Shown here: positions 1 to 9,138 of the stretch, one piece after another
Position numbering within the stretch: the first letter of the stretch is position 1
Layout: every line of letters begins with the position of its first letter
Assembly (NCBI GenBank): GCA_019155205.2
Contig: JAHNZQ020000308.1
Location: 5,866,288-5,878,144 of the forward strand
DNA from: Gracilaria vermiculophylla
Lineage: Eukaryota; Rhodophyta; Florideophyceae; Gracilariales; Gracilariaceae
Direction: 5' to 3'
DNA length: 11,857 nucleotides
Notes under the pieces: generated by a model
What the model was told of the DNA's origin: nothing
The model's database searches: none
The model's input: the letters and a program-made list of their open reading frames with translations, nothing else
Translations under genes and position numbers: made by a program

Positions 1-125
1 ATTCCCCCGGCTCGCGACAGCGGATACCGGAGACCACCTTTAGGAACACGCGCCTTTGGAGTCACCAAAAACTCCTAACGGACGTTGTGCTTTACTACCT
101 CGACAGGAGGGCTGACAGTACCACA
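1..125 (+). repeat. Left arm of 125-bp inverted repeat
   Basis: The first 125 bases match the reverse complement of the last 125 with three mismatches (near positions 47, 66 and 91) and no gaps. The match stops after ...GTACCACA at 125. No transposase or other gene lies inside the arm. It may be the terminal repeat of a DNA transposon. Alternatively it is the end of an LTR pointing outward, because read from the inside it starts with TG. Confidence 0.95.
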
Positions 126-1830
126 CATTACATTGAGCAAAAGACCTCATGCTTTTGCATGCGCCGTGGCCGTTGTCAAATAAGTCAAAACTAACTAGTA
201 TCAAATGCAGTGCGTTTCAAACTTATCGAAAAGTACAATAGCGTGCCAAAATATGGATTTTTGCTGCCTGTAGCCACCCCTCTTCGTTAAAATTCTCAAA
301 AACGCGTTTCAAAAGTATATGACATCTTGAACTCGCCAGAGATTATTTCCACAACACATTGTTTTGTTTCCTCAGAAATACTTAAGAACTTCTAAATTAA
401 AAGCCAACAACACAATACTATAAAACAGTACCTTAGATCTATACCTTTTGTTCTCATTTTTATACCATTTTCTTAAATATTTACTGTAATATAAACAGAA
501 AGCTTTATTGATAGCTTAATAATGCTCTGCTATAACAATAAGCATAAAGTTCTGCAAGAATATTATCCTGGAAATGTATTTTGCTCTAAAAAACCCATGA
601 AAAGAACGATACGTTTACAAAACATGAATAAAAAGGTAATAAAAAGCGCTTCAAAATTCTTTCGGTTTAAAAAACTGAACACAATTTCCGTTTGAAAGCT
701 GCAAATAAACGTTGCATGGTGCAACAGTGCGCGATGATCATCGAAAAAAAAGACAGCTGCGAAAAGAATGTATTTTAAATTGAGTAAAGCTTTGATTAAG
801 GTGAACAACAGTGTTTTACATATTGCTATCATAAAGCAAAAAGATCAAACAAAATTTAAACAAAGAAACGTTCTACTAGAGCTTATATTATGCTTTGCAC
901 TAAACTGTCGATGAAAATAACTACACGTAAAGCCTTTTCAATAAGCATTTTAGACTCAAAAGGCTTACAAATGCTTACACACAACTTTTTATAAACTTTT
1001 ACATATCTGATCAGAAATTTAATCTGGTTTTTCACTAAGATAGCGCCACCGTTTAGTAGTCTGTTGCAATAGAAAACCTTCCTCGCTTGCTATAAATTAA
1101 TCCCATGCAGTTACTTACGCGTTAGGTTCACTTAAGTCCTTTTAAAAATGAATAAAATATACTCTTTGGAATTCTTTTTGGCCATTTTAGGCCTTTCTGA
1201 ATAGTTTTTGATTCAAGCAAAAATATAGGAAAAAGCTCGAAAAATATGAATATTTATACTATGCGACATTAGAGAAACGCGATGCAAAAGCGTTGAATTA
1301 GTATTATTTAGTACACAAAAGCGAAAATCAACTACTGAAGAAGGCAAAATGAATTTTGAAAGTGAAATGTCCAATGATTTTGAAACGGTTTTTTAATTTG
1401 AGGTTTTTTTAAAACTAATTTTGGTAGCACTAGAGTACTAAAAACGATAATTTGCATCAAAATGCCAAGTGTCCTATACTTTTGAAACAGACTTTACATA
1501 CAGCTGGCAGATTTTGATTGATGCCGGCACAGTATTGTAAATAACGTGCCAAGAGCCACCAATTTTAACGCTATCGCCATTCGAATGCTTGGTAGGAACC
1601 CGAAGCTCTGCATCATAGTTCAAGAGGAGCGTGAGCTCCTGCCACACTGCTCAGTGAAGCAAAGCACTATTTGGCTAAGTTTTGAATTCTCGTTGTTTCT
1701 ACAGCCATATAGCAAGTTAGCTGATTAAGGAAATCGGCCTTACTGACCCGCATAACTTGGATCCGCGATTAACAATCGGTTGCCGTACCCCTGCGGTCTA
1801 TACTGTGTCTACCGTCGTTCTGGTGCTTTC
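126..1830. other. AT-rich non-coding stretch
   Basis: There is no convincing gene on either strand. About 126-1500 is strongly AT-rich with many homopolymer runs, and the short open frames in it (for example 563-832 minus) have biased, repetitive composition and no recognisable motif. From about 1500 to 1830 the sequence is more balanced, but the 60-codon frame at 1546-1728 resembles nothing I know. A pair of inverted 14-mers at 306-319 and 1475-1488 may mark a decayed small DNA transposon. Confidence 0.6.
306..1488. mobile_element. Possible decayed Tc1/mariner-like element
   Basis: GTTTCAAAAGTATA at 306-319 recurs as its exact reverse complement at 1475-1488. Similarity continues inward in weaker form (TGACATCTTG against GGACACTTGG). 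The motif resembles the AAAAGTAT..GGACAC termini common in Tc1/mariner elements, and the 1.18-kb span fits that family. A further related motif lies near 1366-1393. No transposase is readable between the arms and the outer ends do not match, so this is tentative. It could be a MITE-like remnant or chance in AT-rich DNA. Confidence 0.25.
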
Positions 1831-2670
1831 TGCACTGCTATACCCCAAAAAGAAAAATTACCACGAAGGATGTTTGAACCTCCCTCCCGCGAGGTGATTC
1901 ACGGGCAGAGTCTTTTACAGGCGAGGCACACGAGCTGGGCGTAGATCCGAGGCTAAACAATCGCAACGGGTGCGAGAGGAAGACAAATAAAGTAAGAAAG
2001 GATCCGGCAAGTCCTGTGATTGATACAGTGTCTGTAATGTTTGGTGAGAACTCCCTGTAATATATCAAGCTATCTCGGCGCGGCCGGGTACTATACTAAG
2101 CCGCGCAGGTTTTGGGCACGCCGCGTTGAGCGAGATTTGGACGTAGTCCAAAAGGGGTAAACCGGAGATCCTGAGAATAACCTCGTATTTGGTCGAACCT
2201 GAAAGAAGGGGGAAATAGTCTAGAAGATTGGTCTCGGCGTCACGGCCAGTTGACGTCTCTAGTCCACTGCGTACTTCTCCAGGGTGGACAGAGATACCTA
2301 CGTGGGCGGTGAGTCAAGACTAAAGATCCCGCTTTCCCCGCTTTTCTAGGCCCGACGGCCGAAGTGCCGTTGCGCTAAGTACTGTAGCTCTTGGGCCGAA
2401 GTGGCCGAAATAACTGATAAATAAATTAGCGAAAATACTAAACTAACCGTGCAAGGCAGGTGTCAGCCGGCGCCCATAGTAAGTCCATCGGGCAGCGCGC
2501 GGCTGCTGCATCGCGTGACATGCGCCGTGTTGGTTACTCCGGAATCCAGTGCGCAGATGGACGTGAATCGCACTCGCGACATTATCCGTTTTCATAAATA
2601 AGGCTTAACCGGAATCCGGTGAGTCGGCAAAGTGCAAAGGAAAACCCTCATTGGGGGTCATTGCACGTCA
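1831..2670 (-). repeat. 3' LTR of the Gypsy-type element
   Basis: It aligns over its whole length with 8158-8991. The best block, around 2445-2600, is about 88% identical by eye; elsewhere there are many substitutions and several indels. In element orientation it starts TGACGTGC and ends GCAGTGCA, so it has canonical TG..CA ends, though the ends are placed only to within a few bases. An AT-rich island at about 2405-2445 is shared with the other copy and may include the core promoter. The antisense frame begins about 150 bp from this LTR. Confidence 0.85.
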
Positions 2671-2821
2671 CATACCAGCCCTCAAGACAGGGTGCACCTC
2701 GACGAGTGAGAGCCATGACGGAGAGCGTCTATAAGAGCAGTCTCGACTCGCCGGCTTCCGGAACTCTGCCTTGGCGGCCAGCACGCGCTCATTGCGAATT
2801 CTCTCCACAAACTTCAGCTAG
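2671..2821. other. Spacer between left LTR and the antisense frame
   Basis: These 150 bp contain GCTCATT at 2787-2793, which resembles the first half of the oomycete initiator element and sits about 35 bp before the antisense frame opens. An ATG at 2715 opens a 45-codon frame that stops before 2850. A polypurine tract would be expected next to the LTR on the minus strand. Only a weak purine-rich stretch is present there. Confidence 0.35.
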
Positions 2822-4655
2822 CGATACCAACGAACGCAACACATCCTAACGCACTCCAAACCACCCCAAAAGGGGCGTAACTGGCTTTCGCTCGGTTCAA
2901 TCACGCGACATAACCGCACTACGCTCGAAGAGAAAGCTCCTGACGTGGGACTTGAAGATGCGTCAGCCCCCTGTGCGGATACTCCGACCTTCGACTCACC
3001 CTATACAAGAAACCCGGTCATGTCGCACCAGCCAATTGGTGCCGTGTTTCGTGGGCAGCCTCCAGTTCAGCACTAGCCGACGTACGACGCCATCATGGCA
3101 GCCAACCGGAGAACTCGGCGAGAAATCTCGATACTCAGACACGCTCGGTGGTTCCACCCGATCCCAGTCCGCAACGAGCCGATGCTTGCTGCGTATGAAG
3201 ACATCTCGGGCGAACTCTGCGGAAGAATTCTCGGAGTGATCACCATGTCCTAGGACTAGCGCAACCGTATCGCGGTACCGTCTCATGCCATCACCCGCCC
3301 GTCGCGGAGAATTCTTGGAGTAGTCCCATTGCGCTTTGATCCGACTCGCGCCCCTCCGGCAGTTCTGAGAACCATTTGAGACACGGATGGGGAACCGTGT
3401 GTTTTTCGACGTTCTTTTCTAGCTCACGCGCGGCAAAATTGGGTACTGCGGTATGCTTCACCAACTGGAGGTCGCCAAGTGGCGGGACCGCGTCCGGGTA
3501 CGCCAGGAGGCTTTGTGCTGGACGCAGCCGATCATCCGAGCTGAGTCCTTGTACCTCTTCCGGCAGAGCCGATCACGCTTCCTGCAGAATTTCTTCCGCG
3601 AAGAGCGGCGTTGGAGAGCCCGAACCGGCTTTTTCGTACCGTATTACAACAAAGAGATTGAACGCATCGCACCGAGTTACCACAGGTTGCGGTATGTTTC
3701 AATTTCAGATCGGTGGGTCCGTATTGAGGTATCCTGGGGGTGTTTTGTCGAGCTCCCCTGGGTCTTGACATATATGAGCTCTGCCATGGTGGAAGATCCC
3801 TTTTCTGGGTACCTGTCTGTCGTCATCTTATAGTGAGCGGTCCGCACTGCAGCTCACGTCCTTGCCGGGGCGCACGACCAATACCGTCTTTGATATTTCC
3901 CGCCGCAATTGTGGAGATTCTTCCGTAGCTTGGACATGAAGATCCCCATATGAGGTGAAAACAACCAGGAAGAAATGCTAGAGTTGCTAGTTTACATCGA
4001 CCGAGTCCGATGGGACGAAGGGCCGTGACAGAAATCCCAGCGAAGTCGGCCGCACCGGGGATCCAGCCACGGTATCGGGCGTATCACCGTAGACGCGAGC
4101 GACTTCGTTTACCTCGATCCATGGCAGTACAGGGAGATCAGCCGCGTGGGGACGGAGGACTATCGAAATACAACATATAGGATAACGGCTGACCACCCTT
4201 GTGAACATGTCGACGCCGACAGCTATTACCACGCCTATGCAGAGGGTGACCCCATGGTAGACCACAAACCCGCTGCGGCGGTTGAAGATGTTATTCCCGA
4301 ATCGTGGGAAGCCAACGACGGTGTAGAAGTGGCGCCTGTCGTGCAGAGGTATACCTCGCTAGAGTACGACGCCCTGCGTGACGATAGCGCTGCCGCTCTG
4401 GCGGATGATCCCGAGGACTTTTCTCCAATCGCTCCATCGCGCGCGGTGACCCGGGCGACTCCGCTTTCCATGGCGGGAGTTACCGGTTCCTTCGCGCACC
4501 CTACGGACTCGATGCCTCAAAGCGATGTCATTGCGCAGTTCCTCCGAGAAGTCGGGCTTTGCTTTAGCGAGATTTCAGGGGATGTGGCCGCTATGCAGGA
4601 GGCCTTTGCAAACCGCTTTGGCGAGAGTATCCGGTCTTTGGAGAGGCAGCTGTAA
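2822..4655 (+). pseudogene. Antisense ORF3, unknown protein, decayed
   Basis: This long frame runs opposite to Gag. It opens after a stop at 2819 and reads protein-like to about 3250 in one register, for example TYDAIMAANRRTRREIS at about 3128-3178. It then continues in another register from about 3324 to the TAA at 4653. The second register has stops at 3321, 3366, 3420, 3831, 3834, 3891, 3951 and 4026, yet coherent protein flows across them. The middle is rich in Arg and aromatic residues (about 3460-3720). Next come a YFPPQLWRFFRSLD stretch (about 3894-3935), an acidic tract (about 4200-4430) and an amphipathic C-terminal helix (about 4520-4655). The unbroken C-terminal part is open from 4029. 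No known domain is recognised. It converges on the chromodomain frame. The true start is unknown; about 600 codons in all. Function unknown. Confidence 0.65.
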
Positions 4656-5002
4656 ATACCCAGCATCATGAGTACTTCCCCGGATAGGATAGCGGCAAAA
4701 ATGCGTGCGACTTGCGTCTTCCAATAATAAGGCTTGCGGCCTTCTCTGCTTGCACTTGTTCTTTGCTCATACAAGAGCGAGCATCCGGCAATAGTCGCCA
4801 GTACATATCGGAAGGTCTGCAATCATTGATGGAAAAACCGTGCTCAAGGCGGCTAGAATTGCTCGATGAAGCCAGTGAGCTGGGTGAAAAAGCATTGATC
4901 GTTAAAAAGGGTGAAAACGATATGGGAGGTGGAGGTCATGTTCCACTGTCAACGTCTGCATTTCACAATTAGTTGGAGCTTTTTCGGTTCGTGCGGTTTT
5001 TT
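4656..5002. other. Convergent gap between ORF3 and ORF2
   Basis: These roughly 350 bp separate the ends of the two opposing frames. A plus-strand frame covers 4712-4972, but its composition is not convincing over its whole length. A run of eight T at about 4997-5004 abuts the ORF2 stop. If both strands were transcribed, 3' ends of both transcripts would fall here. No clear terminator or RNA structure is seen. Confidence 0.4.
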
Positions 5003-6046
5003 TTATTCCCTCTGAGACTGGTCCAGTGTCTCTGGCATATGGATTCCTGCCTTGCAGTGATACTGTACAACAGCCTAGCGGGTTGGATGCTCGATCGGCT
5101 CTAGCATATACCAATTCGGGTCGTATCCATTCCAAAGGACTTGGTACCAGACGCCTTTTTGGGGGTCAACTTCGTGACCGACAGCTTGGTCAAGGACGTA
5201 CTCTTCAATGTACAATTCCCAGCCCTGCGACGTTAGCATCACGCCTGGAGGGTTCTGATTCCCTTCGTGGGGCCATATATCCTTCAGCAGGGTTTCCGAT
5301 GAAAGCGTGCGCTTCGATTCTTTGTGTTTTCGATATTACAGACGAGATCCAAAAGATTATGGTGAGGTTCCGGGCTCGCGTTCGGCTGGCTCGGTGAACG
5401 GAGAGATCCATGTTGCGGTTTGCCACTGCTTAGAGGGTGGTGCCACGGCTTCTTCGAGAGCCCTTCTTGGCAGCACCTGAACCGGTTCGGTTGGACGGGC
5501 GCGTTTGCAATCTGACTCCGGGGTGTGCACACGCATCCGCGAGGTTGCGGCATCCGACACCACAGATCTTTCCGTGGGGTCGTTCACGATTGTGGCTCAA
5601 GGCGTTTCCTCTTCCGGGTTTCCGGTGCTGTTCTAGCGAGCGGTGGGTGGCGAAACATCGGCATACTGTTTCCACGGCGAAGAACTCCGATCTGTGGTTG
5701 AGCAGCCGTCTGCCACCCCCTTTGAGATGGACCGGCAACCATTGGGCAAGCCGCCCCCATTTGGGGGGGTGACACGGAGAGATGCACGGAGCAGCGCGAG
5801 CGGGCGAGTCAGCGAATCCAGGACACCGGCTACTGACGGAAGATTCGAAAGCCCTCGTGTGAGGTTGCGAAGCACCAGAGGTCGAGAGACCGTGGTGTTT
5901 GAAAGGCCGGATGCCGGGACAGAAATATCTTCGGCCATTGAGACCTCGTGTAAGGAAGGAGGTACATCTACGATGCGTTCGTGTGATAGGCGCTCCTGTT
6001 CTCGCCAATGGCGATTAACACAGAGTAGTAGAGACAGAACGTCCAT
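5003..6046 (-). pseudogene. ORF2, C-terminal chromodomain protein, decayed
   Basis: One frame of 347 codons runs from an ATG at 6046 to a TAA at 5003-5005. It has five internal stops (5633, 5597, 5357, 5336, 5075) and no net frameshift. The N-terminal two-thirds is Ser/Pro/Thr-rich and probably disordered. The end is a chromodomain at about 5209-5035. Its signature reads YIEEYVLD, then VWYQVLWNGYD, then LEP where the family usually has WEP. After the stop at 5075 a helix-like AVVQYHCKAG follows. In Gypsy chromoviruses such a domain ends the integrase and steers insertion to modified histones; here no integrase core precedes it. The frame overlaps the Gag end by 32 bp in the +1 register, so it may be a fused Gag tail, a remnant of pol after deletion, or a separate protein. 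The chromodomain call is strong; the role is inferred. Confidence 0.7.
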
Positions 6047-8030
6047 GGCGGCCGTCAAATGATCCTGTCGTCTTCGGCGTTTTCCGATGCTGTGAGAGCG
6101 GGGTGTGGGCCTGCGCGTTGGGGAAATTCATTTTCGCACGGAGATACAACGTCATCTGCACTGCTGCCTTCTCTTCCCGGGACAGGGCTTCGTGATTGGC
6201 TACCAGCTGGGGCATCTCCTATAACGGAAGACGTCGCTGCCGGGAGATGTGTCCACGAGTGTACCACAAGTGGCAGAAAATTCCAAAATTGAAGAACCCG
6301 AAAAGCGGTGTTCAGGTTTTCGGCTGATTACCAGGATTCCGGTTAGCGATCCAACCAGGATGCTGAACCATCGTCCTTCCGTTTTCATACGGCACGCGAG
6401 TGGTTTAGGGTCACTTATTACCAAATTGGAGGGCCTGTGCTCCCTGTGAGCTCCCATTGCTGTAACGGTAGAGCCTTCCCTCGTTGGCGGTAACTCCGAT
6501 GTCGGGATTGACGAACCATCATCGTGGAGAAGGTGCACGCCGTCATGATTCGGTTCGGAAGTATCACTAGCGCTATGAAAGATGAGAGTTATCGGAACCG
6601 ATCACTAGTGCTGTCGCCTCCTTCCGCCGGTAGCCGGAGTTTCTCGCATGGAGTGCGTCTCCCTCTACACGGTCGAATGTGAGTAGCTCCATATGTCTAA
6701 CCGTAGGGTGATTTTCCCATGGATAGGCGACCAGCGTCTTAACCACCGGATCCAACTAATCAATAAGTGTCGATCAACGTTCGTCTGCGGGGTAAACATT
6801 TTCACAGCGGTGGAGAGCCTTATTCAGTCGTACCGAGTAGTCGGTCTCCATTTCTCCAGCACTCTGGTGAGTATCGCAAAGTACGAGGATAGCCGAATGA
6901 ATGGCGGTGTTCGTCGCCTGGGAACACAAGAGGTACTGCACGGCTACGGGCCAGCAGGTCACCGCTTCCTTGCCCGCCCGAGATGAACCTTGAACTGAGA
7001 GAAATTACTTTTCAACGACCCCCTGTAGGAAGAACGGTAGTGCTAGATATGCCTGGGCCTCACTCATACTGAAGATATCGGTTTCCGTGACAAAGTCGGC
7101 GAGGAAATTCAGTACTAAAATTGGATCATCTGCAGTACAGTTCTGGTTCCCCATGGAGAGCTTCATTCGCTTAATGCAGTCCTTCACCTAACCCGTGTCA
7201 CGGGGTGTCCTTCCTAACGATAATTCTTCTTCTAATCGGTAATACCGGTACGAATCCAACTCCTTGAACAGGGAGTTGCTGTGCTTTAAAGCACGAAGCC
7301 CGAGGTGTTTCCTACCCTCTGATCGGGGTCGGATGGCCCCATTGGTGGCCAATGACCGTTTGAAACGAAAACTCCGCTCGGGGCGGTCATTTTCAGAGTC
7401 ACTCTATGAGGGCTCTGAATTCTGAGGATTCGAGTCCGAGTCAACCGAGGAGCTCCAGTGTTTTTTGTGCTTCCTTCGGGGTTTCAGCTTTTTGCGGTCA
7501 ATTCAAGCCTCTCGAGGTTCATGAAATTGCGAGCCAGTGGTTTTCGCCGCCGATGCGGAAGCAAACACATCTTTCTCGACCGCTTTTAATCGAACTCATA
7601 CTTGATTAAATCGGTCATCTATGCCCTCGATGTGAGACACTGGTAGGCCGAAGCCTTCAACAATCATAATAACATCAGAACGCATCACGTGGAGCTCCTC
7701 GGCGACATTCTTCGACAGTATCTCCGAGTGCCTTCGGCAGGACTCTATTTCTTAAGCCAGGGCTGCCTGGGTTAAACGAATGGAGCGGATGTCATCTTCC
7801 AAACGAACCACGTAAGCCATTTTCACCAACCGTGGCGCCGGGGATACCACCTTAATGGCTGTGGATTGCCCGGTTCCAGGTAATAAGATATCCGGCTCAG
7901 CCATTAGCATTTCACGGTCCACCTCGTCTATAGCAGCTGTCTCGAGAACCACAACGTGGTGCACCTTGTTCCTTTAGTGAAAACAGCTCCGGATTGTCAC
8001 CTGTTCGGTTTCAGGGGGCCTCTGGTCCAT
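6015..8030 (-). pseudogene. gag: Gypsy-type Gag polyprotein, decayed
   Basis: The gene starts at an ATG at 8030, 125 bp inside the right LTR, and ends at TAA 6015-6017 (671 codons). Gag forms the cytoplasmic particle that packages element RNA. The N-terminal region (about residues 22-145) holds an acidic, coiled-coil-like segment. A basic and Ser-rich linker follows. The capsid lies at about residues 290-455, with motifs such as MSEAQAYLALPFFL, then AVQYLL, then YSVRLNKALHRC and LDPVVKTLVA, as in oomycete Gypsy Gags. A zinc knuckle lies at about residues 586-599 with CX2CX4HX4C spacing, but Cys 2 is Trp and Cys 4 is Arg. Nine stops interrupt 8030-6756 without any net frameshift (7974, 7752, 7596, 7503, 7404, 7188, 7005, 6774, 6756). 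From about 6575 to 6415 the coding register moves by one and then returns. Two more stops are at 6312 and 6219. Confidence 0.88.
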
Positions 8031-8079
8031 AGAAAGCATCTGTCATGACGGTGAATGCCCATTGCGGGTGATTATTAAG

Positions 8080-8093
8080 AGAATAAGAAATGA
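8080..8093 (-). promoter_or_regulatory. Oomycete initiator-like motif before gag
   Basis: TCATTTCTTATTCT on the minus strand fits 12 of 14 positions of the oomycete initiator (TCATTYYNCAWTTT as I recall it). It lies 50 nt before the Gag ATG. It is downstream of the primer site, so it could give only a short mRNA, not a packageable genome. It may be chance in a pyrimidine-rich leader. Confidence 0.25.
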
Positions 8094-8133
8094 AGAGGAA
8101 AAAAACTTCGAATATTATCTTGTAGTGGATCTC

Positions 8134-8154
8134 CGTTTCTAAGTCGGGTGACCA
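8134..8154 (-). promoter_or_regulatory. Candidate primer binding site
   Basis: On the minus strand the right LTR ends in CA at 8158, then AAG, then TGGTCACCCGACTTAG. A TGG within a few bases of the 5' LTR is what a site complementary to a tRNA CCA end looks like. No comparable TGG lies next to the left LTR on the plus strand, which supports minus orientation. I cannot name the matching tRNA. Confidence 0.5.
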
Positions 8155-8157
8155 CTT

Positions 8158-8991
8158 TGTAGTGCAATACCCTAAAAGGAGAAATTACTGCGATGAAGGT
8201 TTGAAACCACCTCTCTCAAGGTGGCTCAAGGGCAGAGCCTTTCTTGGGCAAGGCATACGAACCTTGCGTTTCTCCGGAGCAATGCCATAGCAACTAGTGC
8301 AGGAGGAAGACAACGGGAGAAAACGGGGAACCGGCAGGTCCTGTGATTGAGGCATTTTTCGTAGTCTTTGCTGAATATTCCCTGTAACATATCTGGCTAT
8401 CTCGTCGCGGCCGGGTACCCTGTTAGCCGTGCTGGTTTTGCGCAAGCCGCGCTGCACGAGCTGCGGACGTAGTCTGCAAGGAGTAAACCGGGGATCCGGT
8501 GGAGATGATGTCGTATGAGGTTGAACCTGAAAGAAGGGAAACATAGTCCAGAAGATGGTTTTCTGCGTCAGACGCAGTGGAATTCCGTAGTCCACTGCGT
8601 ACTTCTCTAAGGTGGAGAGAGGTGCCCGCGTGGGTGGTAAATTCAGATTCCGCTTCTCCCGGTTTACTGGGCGCGACGGCTGAAATGCCGTTGCGCCAAG
8701 TACTTTAGCTCTAGGGCCGTAATGGCCAAAATAATTTAATGAATAAAATAGCGAAAATACTGAATTAACCGTGCAAGGAAGGTGTCCGCCGGCGCCCATA
8801 CGAAGTCTATCGGGCTGTGCGCGGCTGCTGCATAGCGCGACACGCGCCGGGATGGTTACTACGAAATCCAGTGCGCAAGTGGACGTTAATCGCACCCGCG
8901 ACATTATCCGTTTTCATAGTAACGACCCAACTAGAACCCGCTGACTCGGCAAAGTTTCATGGAAAAGTCTCCTGAAGGGCGTTTCATTTCA
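8158..8991 (-). repeat. 5' LTR of the Gypsy-type element
   Basis: This is the partner of 1831-2670. In element orientation it starts TGAAATGAAACG at 8991 and ends GCACTACA at 8158. The block at about 8770-8925 (near the LTR start, U3) is best conserved. The AT-rich island at about 8730-8770 contains TATTTTAT on the minus strand, a possible TATA box. An uninterrupted minus-strand frame of 239 codons covers 8185-8904. It is the longest clean frame in the window, but the other LTR breaks it, so it is not called as a gene. Confidence 0.85.
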
Positions 8992-9138
8992 CTGTCGCTC
9001 TTTCTATACGTACCATTTGGTTTTTTTTATAGATTACACCACTGCTGCACTGCCCAGCTAAGATGCCCCCTTGTTGCCCGACAACTATTTATGTGTGCGC
9101 TGCTCGCTTGGACAGATTTTGATCTTTCGACTTAGAAA
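8992..9138. other. Short spacer right of the Gypsy-type element
   Basis: There is no gene here. A pyrimidine run ending in TATAG at about 9018-9034 has the look of a 3' splice acceptor, but no exon can be tied to it. It may be original target DNA exposed between the Gypsy-type and copia insertions. Confidence 0.35.

Larger units (their letters stand above)
1831..8991 (-). mobile_element. Old non-autonomous Gypsy-type LTR retrotransposon
   Basis: The element is bounded by two diverged direct repeats of about 840 and 834 bp in the same orientation. Orientation is minus: a Gag with a CCHC knuckle starts just inside the right repeat, and a primer-binding-site-like TGG lies 3 bp inside that repeat. 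It carries Gag, a chromodomain frame and an oppositely oriented frame. Despite a 7.2-kb total length I find no DSG/DTG protease, no YxDD reverse transcriptase, no RNase H and no integrase DDE or HHCC. It must have depended on enzymes from a partner element. All three frames carry stop codons, and no clear target-site duplication remains. Confidence 0.85.

Noticed and set aside
563..832. 89-codon minus-strand frame in the AT-rich left flank
   Set aside because: Phe/Leu-rich translation expected of A/T-rich DNA, no motif, no neighbour gene.
3219..3335. Two similar GCGGA..AATTCT.GGAGT stretches 84 bp apart
   Set aside because: Similarity covers only about 25 bp and does not extend upstream, so a tandem duplication is not supported.
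3376..3768. 130-codon plus-strand frame overlapping ORF3
   Set aside because: Ser/Gly/Arg-rich with no continuity on either side. The overlapping register from 3423 reads on to 4655 and is the better coding candidate.
5430..6008. 192-codon minus-strand frame in the Gag register downstream of the Gag stop
   Set aside because: It overlaps ORF2, which continues in one register to a recognisable chromodomain. The composition here is Arg/Pro/Ser-biased without motifs, so it is a shadow frame.
8185..8904. 239-codon uninterrupted frame inside the right LTR (minus)
   Set aside because: It is the longest clean frame in the window, but the matching part of the left LTR has stops and indels, and the translation shows no domain. 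Most likely chance in LTR DNA.
1826..9004. CTTTC next to both ends of the Gypsy-type element as a possible target duplication
   Set aside because: Using it would require the right LTR to end without CA, and the copy near 9000 lies 9 bp past the best LTR end. With such old LTRs a 5-base match is weak.
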